In this document: one piece after another, positions 25,701 through 32,727 of the stretch | Position numbering within the stretch: the first letter of the stretch is position 1 | How the letters are laid out: every line of letters starts with the position of its first letter | Source of the DNA: Streptomyces griseomycini | Lineage (GTDB): Bacteria; Actinomycetota; Actinomycetes; Streptomycetales; Streptomycetaceae | Reading direction: 5' to 3' | DNA: 64,000 nucleotides | Assembly (NCBI RefSeq): GCF_014203535.1 | Contig: NZ_JACHJI010000001.1 | Location: 682,001 to 746,000, forward strand | Notes under the pieces: generated by a model | Seen by the model: the letters and a program-made list of their open reading frames with translations, nothing else | What the model was told of the DNA's origin: nothing | Database searches by the model: none | Made by a program: the position numbers and the translations under genes

Positions 25701-27121
25701 GGGGCCTGTCCGCCCGGGCCACCGAGGTGCACATCAGCTCCCCGGACGGCGCGACGATCGCCGGCGTGGACGAGAACGGCTGGGTCCGCTTCCCGCCGAT
25801 CACCACCGACCGGCTCGACATCACGGTCACCGAGACCGCCCCGCTCACCCTGCACAACCCGGTCGTCGACGAGGACCTGCAGCTGCCGGTGGGCCTCACC
25901 GAGGCGTACGTCCCGGCGCTCGACCCGTACCGCACCCCGCAGCCGTCCGGCACCCGGGAGGTCTCGCTGGAGTGCGGGAAGGGACCGGTGCTGGCGGTGG
26001 ACGGCACGCTGTACGAGACGAGCGTGCGGGGCACGGTACGGGACCTGGTGGAGCGGCGTCCGCTCGAGGTGACGCCCTGCCAGGAGGGCGAGGACGACCG
26101 TCGGCTGGAGCTGTCCGCCGGCGACCACCGGGTCGAGGGCGGTGACGCGGGCCCGCTGGCGCTGACCGGCGTGACCCTGACCCGCGGGACCGTGCCGGAG
26201 GCGGCGGCCACCGGGCGCCAGCTGAAGGTCCGGGACTGGCTCGGCGACCACCGCGAGGTCACCGTCGGCTCGGGCGCGGCCTCGTACCTGACGACGTACG
26301 AGAACCACAACGACGGCTGGAAGGCCACCCTGAACGGCGAGGAGCTCACGCCGCTGCGGCTGGACGGCTGGCAGCAGGGCTGGCGGATCCCGGCGGGCGC
26401 GGGCGGCACGGTCGAGCTGTCCTACGGGCCGGCCACGACGTACGACGCCGGACTGATCGGCAGCGGGGCCGGGATCGCGGTGCTGGTCGGGCTGGCGCTG
26501 TGGCGCCGGAACGCCGGGAACCCCGACGGTCCGCAGCCGGTTCCGGCACCGCCCGGTCCGTGGCTCGGCACGGTGGCGCTGACGCTGGCCGGCGTGGTGA
26601 TCGCGGGCTGGTGGGCGCTGCTGGTCCCGGCGCTGGCGCTGGTGGCGTCGCGGCGGCGGACGCTGCTGGTTCCGGTCGCGTTCGGGGCCCTCGCGGGGGC
26701 GGGCGTCGCGGCGGCGTCCGGGGCCGGGGAGCCGGTGGGCGCCGGGGCGGGGGCGTACGGGCACGTGGCCCAGCTCCTCGCGCTGCTCGGGTTGTTCGCC
26801 GCACTGGTGGGCCTCGGTGCGCGGCGCGAGCGGACGGGGCCGGCTCGGGAGCCGGGCGGGCGTGCGGACGGGCCGGGCGGGCACGGGGACGGGCCGGGCG
26901 GGCACGGGGACGGGCCGGGGGCGGCGGTGCCGCCCCCGGTGCCCGCAGCCGCCGGCGGTCCCCACCCGCCGGGGCTGTCGTCCGCCCCCCGCACGCACAC
27001 CGCACCGCCGCCGCCCGCCTCGGTGCCTCCTCCCGCCCCGCAGCCGCCCCCCGCCTCCGGCCCGTCCGCGCGGCGGTCGCCCAGGACACCGGGTGATCCC
27101 GGGAAGGGCGGCCCCGCATGA
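22718..27121 (+). CDS. AftD-like alpha-(1->3)-arabinofuranosyltransferase (DUF3367, GT-C)
   Basis: A 1,467-residue membrane protein. The first 500 residues have many membrane helices and a GT-C fold; FDTKLGVTVDPGRFL carries the likely catalytic Asp (D54) in the first outer loop, and SDQYVGYLWPMLPFYWL matches the DUF3367/AftD signature. A large extracellular part contains at least two discoidin-like carbohydrate-binding segments (about 730-840, FDGDPGTAW; about 960-1040, LTDGDLTTAW), followed by C-terminal helices and a Gly/Pro-rich tail. In mycobacteria AftD adds branching arabinofuranose from decaprenyl phosphoarabinose to arabinogalactan and lipoarabinomannan. Streptomycetes lack that wall, so the acceptor here is unknown. 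Coupled by ATGA to genes on both sides. Confidence 0.85.
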   Translation: MTTMVQAPPPAAVPRTARSAGPPGGPRSRRWLLGFWAVALVLFLAVQPGRQTFDTKLGVTVDPGRFLADLGQLWHDRGSFGGISDQYVGYLWPMLPFYWLADLVRLPVWLAERLWMSLIVSVAFWGALRLAERLRVGDGASRLLAAAAYALWPVFTTVVGSTSAAALPGAFLPWVLLPLTDERYAARVAALRSALLVPFMGGVNAASTLASLLPVGLYLLSRPPGPRRRRLIAWWTPAVIVATAWWWIPLLLLGAHGENFLPYIETARTTTDTMAATEALRGAGNWVAYLHFGEAWLPAGWAVASSVVVIVCSALAAGLGLAGIARRDVPERRWLVLTVLVTALVLLAGYGGAFGAPFHSVVQDWLDGWAAPFRNVYKFQTGLALALVLGLAHLVAAAAGSRGTGRARGRRSAPLIAAVLVLPGLVWPYLNGSLLAPGSFREIPEYWRATADWLEKYSPDARALVVPATAHGIHTWGSTIDQPLDVVADSRWAQRDYVPFGTPGNRRAMDAVEQALLTGAEVPGLADYLSRAGLFYVVVRNDLDPDRIGHVPTTTVKRTLEQSGYERVTGLGPVTTGGVIADDTPLQVEGLYPRQRAVEIYRPAGAGVPRPGQAGLLPVADTAVVSGGPEALLPLADGLRGRPAVLTGDDHPGLGTPPVQVTGDGMRRADTRFGLVNANTSYTYTRDERNAPDAAQDAGEPPHQILPVEGREHQTVAELRGARSVTASSYGNWLFHLPQFDPVNAFDGDPGTAWAEGSADSPDGQWLRIAFDGTYDMPDSLGVTPLPQDGVRAAATRVRVETENGSETAFLRANGTKQRIEAPAGPTGWMKLTIVDSTAERAGLAGAGFSEIDLPDVRVTRLLRLPADAERTTAAAEIVSLHRAADPTGLSAVGTEAGLHRRFTTGSAGTYEVTANAVAVPGEALDRLLYEVAPGQRSRIVATADSTARLGAGLSARNLTDGDLTTAWIAGDRPTVHLSWEGEHPVGELVLAPAGGLSARATEVHISSPDGATIAGVDENGWVRFPPITTDRLDITVTETAPLTLHNPVVDEDLQLPVGLTEAYVPALDPYRTPQPSGTREVSLECGKGPVLAVDGTLYETSVRGTVRDLVERRPLEVTPCQEGEDDRRLELSAGDHRVEGGDAGPLALTGVTLTRGTVPEAAATGRQLKVRDWLGDHREVTVGSGAASYLTTYENHNDGWKATLNGEELTPLRLDGWQQGWRIPAGAGGTVELSYGPATTYDAGLIGSGAGIAVLVGLALWRRNAGNPDGPQPVPAPPGPWLGTVALTLAGVVIAGWWALLVPALALVASRRRTLLVPVAFGALAGAGVAAASGAGEPVGAGAGAYGHVAQLLALLGLFAALVGLGARRERTGPAREPGGRADGPGGHGDGPGGHGDGPGAAVPPPVPAAAGGPHPPGLSSAPRTHTAPPPPASVPPPAPQPPPASGPSARRSPRTPGDPGKGGPA
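26866..26920 (+). repeat. 21-base tandem repeat in the AftD-like tail
   Basis: A 21-base unit is repeated at 26866-26886 and 26887-26907 with a partial third copy to 26920. In frame it encodes the heptad GPGGHGD, so copy-number change by slippage would lengthen or shorten the linker without a frameshift. It lies in the low-complexity cytoplasmic C terminus. Confidence 0.8.
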
Positions 27122-28374
27122 CCGCTCCCCCGCGCATCCCCTTCCCCGTCGTCGACGAGGTGTCCCGGCACTGCCGGCAGGACGCGGAGCCGGAGACCGT
27201 CCACATCGAGGCGCACCTGACCGGGCACCTCGACCCCGCCCGTCTGCGCAAGGCGTTCACGGAGGCCCTGCGCCGGCACCCGCGCGTCCTCATGCGCGAG
27301 GCCCCGGGCCCCTGGTACCGGCGCCGCTACGAATGGGAGCTGACCGACGAGCCGGACGTGGAGGTGGTGAGCTTCCCGCCCCCGGGGAGGGACGCCCTGG
27401 AAGGCGCCCGGACCCGGGCACTGGCCCAGGCGCCCCCGCTCACCGCGTCCCCGCCGGTCCGGCTGGAGGTGGTGGACGGCGGACGGGGGACGGTCCTGGT
27501 CCTCACCCTCGACCACACCGCCCTCGACGGCCCCGCCTGCCTCCGTGTCCTGGCCACCGCCGCCGAGATCTACGGCGGCCGGGACAACGCCCCCGCCGCC
27601 CCGCCCGTACGCCCGCCCGAGGCTCCGCAGCGCCCGCCGGCCGTGCCCTCCCCCTGGGCGCCGCCCGCCCGGGTGGCCCGCGGCACGCCCGGCGCCCCGG
27701 CCGGCAACGACATGCTCGTCGTCGAACTCCCGCTGCCGCACCGGCCGAAGGGCTCCCCCTACACCGTGAACGACCAGCTCATGGTCGCCACGGCCCTGAC
27801 CGTCGCCCACTGGAACCGGGAGCGCGGCGCCGCCCGCCGGCCCCTGCGCATCACCATGCCGGTGGACGACCGCCCCCGGGACGCGACCATGCCGATCGGC
27901 AACGGCACCCGGCTGGTCGAGGTGCCCTTCGCCGCGGACGAGCTGGACACCGCCGACCTGCCCGGGCTGCTGCGCCGCACCGCCCTGCGCACCCGGGCCC
28001 TGAAGTCCCTCCCCCGGCCCCAGCTCGGTCACGGCGCCGCCCTGCTCACCGCGCCCTGGGCGCCGGTCGCCTGCCGCGCCGCCCTCACCCGCGCCCTGCG
28101 CCGGGCGGCGGCGCCCTGGACGTCGACCACCCTGCTCAGCAACATCGGACGGATCCCGTACCCGCTGGACTTCGGCGAGGAGGCGGGGCGGGCGCACGCC
28201 GTGTGGTTCTCGGCGCCGGCCCGGATGCCCCGCGGCCTCACCTTCACCACCGCCTCCACCGCGGGCCGGCTCCACCTCGCCCTGCGCTGGTCCCGCGCGC
28301 TGCTCGGCCCCGGCGACGGCGCGCACCTGCGCGACCTCTTCGCGCACCACCTGCACACCACGGAGGTGAGCTGA
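27118..28374 (+). CDS. Condensation-fold (PapA-like) acyltransferase
   Basis: A 418-residue protein of the condensation/PapA superfamily of chloramphenicol-acetyltransferase fold. The active-site motif is DHTALDG (about residues 122-128), where the second, catalytic His and the structural Asp-Gly are kept and the usual first His is Asp. A second-half motif NDQLMVATALTVAHW and RITMPVDDR (the solvent-channel region) also fit. It should transfer an acyl group from CoA or a carrier to a hydroxyl. It is coupled by ATGA to the AftD-like gene, so acylation of the glycan or its lipid is the likely role, as PapA proteins do for mycobacterial lipids. Membrane segments are absent. Confidence 0.75.
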   Translation: MTAPPRIPFPVVDEVSRHCRQDAEPETVHIEAHLTGHLDPARLRKAFTEALRRHPRVLMREAPGPWYRRRYEWELTDEPDVEVVSFPPPGRDALEGARTRALAQAPPLTASPPVRLEVVDGGRGTVLVLTLDHTALDGPACLRVLATAAEIYGGRDNAPAAPPVRPPEAPQRPPAVPSPWAPPARVARGTPGAPAGNDMLVVELPLPHRPKGSPYTVNDQLMVATALTVAHWNRERGAARRPLRITMPVDDRPRDATMPIGNGTRLVEVPFAADELDTADLPGLLRRTALRTRALKSLPRPQLGHGAALLTAPWAPVACRAALTRALRRAAAPWTSTTLLSNIGRIPYPLDFGEEAGRAHAVWFSAPARMPRGLTFTTASTAGRLHLALRWSRALLGPGDGAHLRDLFAHHLHTTEVS

Positions 28375-29112
28375 GTGACGGCCACCGCGCCCCCGCCCCG
28401 CGACCTGCGCGACTTCTACGAGAACCCCGCCGTCCCGGTGGCCTCCGGCGCCGCCCGCGGCCGCCGCCAGGCCCGCATGCTGGCCCGGGCGCTCGGCCCG
28501 GCCGGCGCCCGGGGCCCGCGGACGGTCCTCGACGTCGGCTGCGGCGACGGCTCCGCCGCGGCCACCGCCGCGCCCTTCCTGCGCGGCCACCGCCTCGTCG
28601 GCGTCGACTGGTCCCAGGACGCCCTCGCCCGCGCCCGCACCCGGCTGCCGTACGCGGTGCGCGGCGAACTCACCGGCGGCGGGCTGCCGTTCGCCTCCGC
28701 GTCGGCCGACGCGGTCCTCTTCAGCGAGGTCGTCGAGCACCTCGTCGACCCGGACGCGGCGCTCGACGAGATCCGCCGCGTCCTGCGCCCCGGCGGCCAC
28801 CTGATGCTGTCCACCCCGAACCTGGCCGCCTGGTACAACCGCGTACTGCTGGCGGCCGGGGTGCAGCCGGTGTTCTCCGAGGTCAGTCTGCGCGGCATCC
28901 ACGGCCGGCCGGGCAGGGAGGTCGTCGGCCACCTGCGGCTGTACACGGCCCGCGCGCTGCGGGAGTTCGTCGCCGCGTCCGGTTTCACCGTCGTACGCCT
29001 CGAGGGCGCCCCCTTCCACGGGGTGCCGCGCCCGCTGCGGCCGCTGGACCGGCTGGCCTGCGCCGCCCCCTCCCTCGCGTCGATCCTGCTGCTGCACGCA
29101 CGGAAGACGTGA
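28375..29112 (+). CDS. Class I SAM-dependent methyltransferase
   Basis: A 245-residue methyltransferase: VLDVGCGDGSAAATAAPFL (motif I), VGVDWSQDALARA (motif II) and ADAVLFSEVVEHLVDP followed by EIRRVLRPGGHLMLSTPN, the classic post-motif of UbiE-type enzymes. The GTG start at 28375 abuts the stop of the acyltransferase gene. It is the second methyltransferase of the glycan island. The C-terminal part, FTVVRLEGAPFHGVPRPLRPLDRL, resembles methyltransferases acting on lipid-linked or polysaccharide substrates. Exact substrate unknown. Confidence 0.87.
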   Translation: MTATAPPPRDLRDFYENPAVPVASGAARGRRQARMLARALGPAGARGPRTVLDVGCGDGSAAATAAPFLRGHRLVGVDWSQDALARARTRLPYAVRGELTGGGLPFASASADAVLFSEVVEHLVDPDAALDEIRRVLRPGGHLMLSTPNLAAWYNRVLLAAGVQPVFSEVSLRGIHGRPGREVVGHLRLYTARALREFVAASGFTVVRLEGAPFHGVPRPLRPLDRLACAAPSLASILLLHARKT

Positions 29113-29127
29113 GGGGGGACGGGGGGC

Positions 29128-30144
29128 ATGTGGTGGGGAGTGGCCGCCGCCCTGTCGGCGAACGTCCTCTACAGCGGCGGGTTCGTCCTGGAGAAGCGGG
29201 CACTCGCCGCCCTGCCCGAGGTGACGGCGCGCCGGCCCGCGCGGCTGCTGCGGCTGGTGCTCGGCAGCCCGCTGTGGATCGGCGGCGCACTGGCGCTCGC
29301 GGCCGGGTTCGCCGCCCAGCTGGTGGTGTACCGCACGCTGCCGATCGCCGCCGCGCAGGGCCTCTTCGTCTCCGGCCTGGTGCTCCTCGTCCTGCTGTCG
29401 GCCCGGCTGCTCGGCGAGGAGACCAGCGGCCGCGAGCGGTACGCGCTGGGCGCCATCCTGCTCGCGCTGCTGATGGTGGTGCTGTCGCTGCGCGAGGGCG
29501 GCCCGGGCGCCGACACCGTGGGCCGCGCGGCGCCGTACCCGCTGATCCTGCTGGTGTGCGTGCCGTCGCTGGCGACCGGGGTGTGGCTGTACGCGTCCGC
29601 CGAGCGCCGGGCCCGCCGCCGCCACCGGATGCCGACGGCGGGCGTCGAGTACGGCGTGGCCGTCGGCCTGCTCTACGGCGTCAGCTCGCTCGCCGTCAAG
29701 GGGGTGTCGGGCCTCCTGACCACCGGGGGCGCCGACGGCGCGGTGCCGGCCCTGCTGCGCTCCCCGTACCCGTACCTGCTGCTGTTCACCGGCGCGTTCG
29801 GCCTGGTGATGTCGCAGGCGGCGCTCCAGCGCTGCCGGGCCTCGCTGATCGTGCCGGTGTGCACGACCGTCTCCTGTCTGCACGCGGCGGTGCTCGGCAC
29901 GCCGGCGTTCGGCGAGGAACTCCCCGACGAGCCGCTGCGGCTGGCGCTGCGCGTCGCGGGCACGGTGCTCGCGGTCGCCGTGCTGCTGGCCATGCCGAAG
30001 CACGACACCGCCCGCGGACCGGACACCCCACCGAAGGAGTTGACGTCCCGTGAAACCCGACGACCCGCTGCTGCGGATCCTGGCCTGCCCGCTCGACAAG
30101 GGCCCGCTGCACCTGCTGGCCCCCGCCCCCGGCGCGGACCCTGA
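29128..30144 (+). CDS. DMT-superfamily multi-pass membrane transporter
   Basis: A 338-residue membrane protein with nine or ten helices in two repeats (GVAAALSANVLYSGGFVLEKRAL at the N terminus; FTGAFGLVMSQAALQRCRASL later), the pattern of drug/metabolite or NIPA-like carriers. In a glycan island it may flip a lipid-linked sugar or a precursor, as small DMT proteins do for phosphoarabinose or aminoarabinose lipids, but this is inference. The last 32 residues (from about 308) are hydrophilic and are encoded by sequence that also holds the start of the Trm112 gene: the two reading frames overlap by 95 bases. A shorter functional protein is possible. Confidence 0.8.
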   Translation: MWWGVAAALSANVLYSGGFVLEKRALAALPEVTARRPARLLRLVLGSPLWIGGALALAAGFAAQLVVYRTLPIAAAQGLFVSGLVLLVLLSARLLGEETSGRERYALGAILLALLMVVLSLREGGPGADTVGRAAPYPLILLVCVPSLATGVWLYASAERRARRRHRMPTAGVEYGVAVGLLYGVSSLAVKGVSGLLTTGGADGAVPALLRSPYPYLLLFTGAFGLVMSQAALQRCRASLIVPVCTTVSCLHAAVLGTPAFGEELPDEPLRLALRVAGTVLAVAVLLAMPKHDTARGPDTPPKELTSRETRRPAAADPGLPARQGPAAPAGPRPRRGP

Positions 30145-30301
30145 GGAGGCCCTGTACAACCCGCGCCTGCGCCGCCGCTACCCGATCGTCGACGGCGTCC
30201 CGCAACTGCTGCCGTCGTCCGGGGAGCAGGTCCCGGAGGAGGAGCACGAGGAGCTGCTGGCCCGCATGTCCCCCGCCTCCTCACCGGGGACGGCGCCGTG
30301 A
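30050..30301 (+). CDS. Trm112-family small zinc-ribbon-like protein
   Basis: An 83-residue Trm112/YcaR-type protein: LLRILACPLDKGPLHLL at the start and RRRYPIVDGVPQLLP in the middle are diagnostic. Eukaryotic Trm112 activates methyltransferases; bacterial members are often beside methyltransferase or glycan genes. Only one of the paired cysteines is kept (CPLD instead of CxxC), as in other actinomycete members. The GTG start at 30050 has an excellent AAGGAG ribosome site at ten bases, although it lies inside the 3' end of the transporter gene. It overlaps the next methyltransferase gene by GTGA, so a chaperone role for that enzyme is plausible. Confidence 0.82.
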   Translation: MKPDDPLLRILACPLDKGPLHLLAPAPGADPEEALYNPRLRRRYPIVDGVPQLLPSSGEQVPEEEHEELLARMSPASSPGTAP

Positions 30302-31149
30302 CGCCTCCCGCGCGCCCGGCGCCCCGGACCCTGGCCGCCCGCGCGGCGTCCTTCCTGCCCACCCGCGCGGTGGCCGTCGCGGCCCGGGCGGTCTACCCCC
30401 GCTTCGAGCCCGAACTGGCCCGGCTCGCCGACCTGTGCCCGCCGGACTGCGACACGGCGGTGGACGTCGGCGGCTGGTACGGCCCGTGGACGCACCGGCT
30501 GGCCCGGCGCGCCCGGCACGTGGTGACCGTCGAACCGGTCCCCCACCTGGCGCGGCTGCTCACCGCCACCGCCCCGCCGAACGTCCGGGTGATCCGCGCG
30601 GCGGCCTCCGACCGCTCCGGCACGGCCCCGTTGTGGCTGCCGCCGGACGACGACGGCGACCGGGGCGTGTCGTCCCTGGTCCGCCGGGACGTCCACGGCC
30701 ACGCCCTGGACGTCACCTGCGTCACGCTGGACGGACTCGGCCTGAGGAACGTCGGCTTCGTCAAGATCGACGTGGACGGCAACGAGCCGGCGGTGCTGCG
30801 CGGGGCGGCCGGCGTCCTGGCCCGCGACCGCCCGGCCCTGTTCGTGGAGCTGGAGTCCCGCATCCGGCCCGTCGCCCCCGTGGTGACGTACCTGTCCCGC
30901 CTCGGCTACGACGGCTGGGTCCTGCCCGCCGACACCTGGGTCCCGCTGTCCCGCTTCCCCCTGGAGGCCCACCAGGCCCGCACCTCCCACGTCGCCGCGC
31001 ACGGCCTGCTCCGCCGGGTGCTGCCCTCCGGCCGGCTGCGGGGCCCGCGCTACGTCAACTCGGTGCTGTTCCTCCCGGACGGCCGCCGCCCCGGTGGGGC
31101 GCGGGTGGACGACGATGGTTCCCATGCCCTCCGCGAAACCCCCCGCTAG
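30298..31149 (+). CDS. FkbM-family methyltransferase
   Basis: A 283-residue SAM-dependent methyltransferase of the FkbM type, usually O-methylating sugars or polyketides. Signs are TAVDVGGWYGPWTHRLAR (SAM loop), VVTVEPVPHLARLL, and the family motif VGFVKIDVDGNEPAVLRGA followed by FVELESR. The GTG start overlaps the Trm112 stop (30298-30301). It is the third methyltransferase of the glycan island and the last gene in its coupled run; its 3' end overlaps the next, unrelated small gene by 35 bases. O-methylation of a capping sugar is the simplest guess. Confidence 0.88.
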   Translation: MTPPARPAPRTLAARAASFLPTRAVAVAARAVYPRFEPELARLADLCPPDCDTAVDVGGWYGPWTHRLARRARHVVTVEPVPHLARLLTATAPPNVRVIRAAASDRSGTAPLWLPPDDDGDRGVSSLVRRDVHGHALDVTCVTLDGLGLRNVGFVKIDVDGNEPAVLRGAAGVLARDRPALFVELESRIRPVAPVVTYLSRLGYDGWVLPADTWVPLSRFPLEAHQARTSHVAAHGLLRRVLPSGRLRGPRYVNSVLFLPDGRRPGGARVDDDGSHALRETPR

Positions 31150-31726
31150 TCCGTTCACCGCGCTCGACCTCCAGCTGGTCCTGCTGCGCCGCATGGCCGA
31201 CTTCAACCCCGGTCCGGTGGAGGACGCCCGGCGCGCGCTGGGCGCCTCCCCCGCCCGGATGCGCGAGGCCAACAAGCGCTGGCAGGCGATGGTCCGCTCC
31301 CCGCGCTCCCGCCCGGCCCTGTCCCGGTACCGCTCCGTCCTCGGCGAGCCGGAGTCCCGGGCCCCGCGCCGGGTCGGCGACCTCGACTGCGAGGCGTGGC
31401 AGTGGCCGGTCCCGCTCTGGCCCGACCTGCGCTTCGAGGTCCTGACCGGTCCCGGGGGCGCCGTCTGGAACGAGTGGCTGGTCCGCGCGCCGGGTGCCGC
31501 GCCCCCCGCCCTGCGCACGCTGGAGGACCTGACGCCCTGGTCCTGCACGGTCGACGAGGCCGCCCGCGCCTTCCCCCCGGCCCGCCCCCTGGAGGGCACG
31601 GCCCCCACGCGCCGGGGCCTCGCCCTCACCGCGCCGGACGCCCGCGGCGCGCGTCATGAGGTGGTCGCGGAGTTCACCTGGGGACTGCTGCAGCGGACGG
31701 CGGTCAGCGGGCCGCCGCGGCCCTGA
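31115..31726 (+). CDS. Conserved actinomycete protein of unknown function
   Basis: About 203 residues, soluble, not recognised. The N-terminal part is helical and basic (ALDLQLVLLRRMADFNPGP, then MREANKRWQAMVRSPRSR); the middle has a tryptophan-rich segment (DCEAWQWPVPLWPDL, WNEWLVR) and the end a small beta region. Codon usage is fully coding-like. The start is uncertain: ATG codons at 31115 and 31124 and a GTG at 31094 are all in frame. It overlaps the FkbM gene at its start and, by 23 bases, the convergent ATP-grasp gene at its end, so there is no room for a terminator between them. Confidence 0.65.
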   Translation: MVPMPSAKPPASPFTALDLQLVLLRRMADFNPGPVEDARRALGASPARMREANKRWQAMVRSPRSRPALSRYRSVLGEPESRAPRRVGDLDCEAWQWPVPLWPDLRFEVLTGPGGAVWNEWLVRAPGAAPPALRTLEDLTPWSCTVDEAARAFPPARPLEGTAPTRRGLALTAPDARGARHEVVAEFTWGLLQRTAVSGPPRP

Positions 31727-32579
31727 GGACCTCCTCCACCACGCGCTCCACGGACCCCGGGTGCAGCGACAGGAACAGGTTCGGCTCGACCAGCTCCAGC
31801 TCCATCACCCGCGGCCGGCCGTCCTCGCCGTCCACCAGGTCGACGCGCGCGTAGAGCAGCTCGGGCGCCCCCGGGACGGCGTCCAGCGCCCGCTCGGCGA
31901 CGGCGAGTTCGGCGGCGCTCGGCGTCCAGGGGGTCAGTCCGGGGTGGGCCGCCTTGCGCTCGTCGTAGGGCGTGCCGGGCATGAGCACCGCCTGTTTGCG
32001 GCTGGCGTGCAGCAGGCGCCCGCCGAAGAACTGCAGCGCCCGCTCACCGGCGGTGTCGACGGCGCCCATGTACGGCTGCACCATCGCCGTGAGCCCCTCG
32101 GCGTGCATCCGCCGCAGGTGCCGTACGGCCGTGTCGTGCTCCCCGGGCGTGTAGCGGGCGGCGTACCGGGCGCCGGCTCCGGAGGCCGGCTTGACGACGT
32201 ACTCGTGGTCGGCCGGGAGGTCGGCCGGGTCCCCCGGGGCCAGGTAGCGGGTGGGGACGACCGGCACACCGGCCGCCGCGAGGTCCCCGAGGTAGCGCTT
32301 GTCGGTGTTCCAGCGCACCACGTCCGCCGGGTTGGCCAGCCGCGTGGCCTTGCCGCACCGCTCGGCCCACGCGGTGAACTCGGCGGCCCGCCAGCTGTAG
32401 TCCCAGGTCGAGCGGATCACGGCGAGGTCGAAGCCGCTCCAGTCGGCCTCCCCGTGGTCCCACGCCACGGCGGACGCCTCGGCCCCGGCCTCCCGGAGCG
32501 CCCGCACCAGGACCGGCAGGTCCCGGTCCTCGGCCACCTCGGGTCCGGGCCGGCAGGTGACGAGCGCGATGCGGGGCAC
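31704..32579 (-). CDS. ATP-grasp domain enzyme
   Basis: A 291-residue ATP-grasp protein of the small RimK/glutathione-synthetase-like group seen in actinomycetes. Recognisable parts are a pre-ATP-grasp N terminus (RIALVTCRPGPEVAEDRDLPVL), ATP-binding YVVKPASGAGARYAARY, LLYARVDLVDGEDGRPRVMELELVEPNLFL with the Mg-binding acidic residues, and LASRKQAV-type basic patch. Such enzymes join a carboxylate to an amine or thiol with ATP. The GTG at 32579 is chosen because GGAGGAG lies six bases upstream. It is transcribed away from the MerR-PP2C gene; substrate is unknown. Confidence 0.8.
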   Translation of the reverse strand: MPRIALVTCRPGPEVAEDRDLPVLVRALREAGAEASAVAWDHGEADWSGFDLAVIRSTWDYSWRAAEFTAWAERCGKATRLANPADVVRWNTDKRYLGDLAAAGVPVVPTRYLAPGDPADLPADHEYVVKPASGAGARYAARYTPGEHDTAVRHLRRMHAEGLTAMVQPYMGAVDTAGERALQFFGGRLLHASRKQAVLMPGTPYDERKAAHPGLTPWTPSAAELAVAERALDAVPGAPELLYARVDLVDGEDGRPRVMELELVEPNLFLSLHPGSVERVVEEVLRAAAAR

Positions 32580-32653
32580 GGCGGGCTCCTCCACGTACGG
32601 GCAAGTGATCGACCGGCAGGCTAGCAACCGTCCCGGGAACCGGGACAGCCCGC

Positions 32654-32684
32654 TTGACCTTCACCTTCGGTGAAGCCCCAGCAT
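32654..32684 (+). promoter_or_regulatory. MerR-type promoter with 19-base spacer and internal operator
   Basis: TTGACC (32654-32659), then 19 bases, then CAGCAT (32679-32684). The inverted repeat CTTCACC-TTC-GGTGAAG (32659-32675) begins at the last base of the -35 box and fills most of the spacer. An over-long spacer occupied by a dyad is the hallmark of promoters that MerR-family regulators untwist. The downstream gene is itself a MerR regulator, so autoregulation is likely. Confidence 0.65.
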
Positions 32685-32727
32685 CGGTGGCGGAACGCGG
32701 GGCGACCACGAGGCGTACGGGGGATCC

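Noticed and set aside
20797..31149. Calling the island a mycobacterial-type arabinogalactan cluster
   Set aside because: No GlfT, EmbC/A/B, DprE or mycolyltransferase genes are present in the window, and the host type lacks mycolic acids. Only one AftD-like gene supports arabinose.
32580..32727. Riboswitch upstream of the MerR-PP2C gene
   Set aside because: The only strong structure is the dyad within the promoter spacer, better explained as a MerR operator than as leader RNA.
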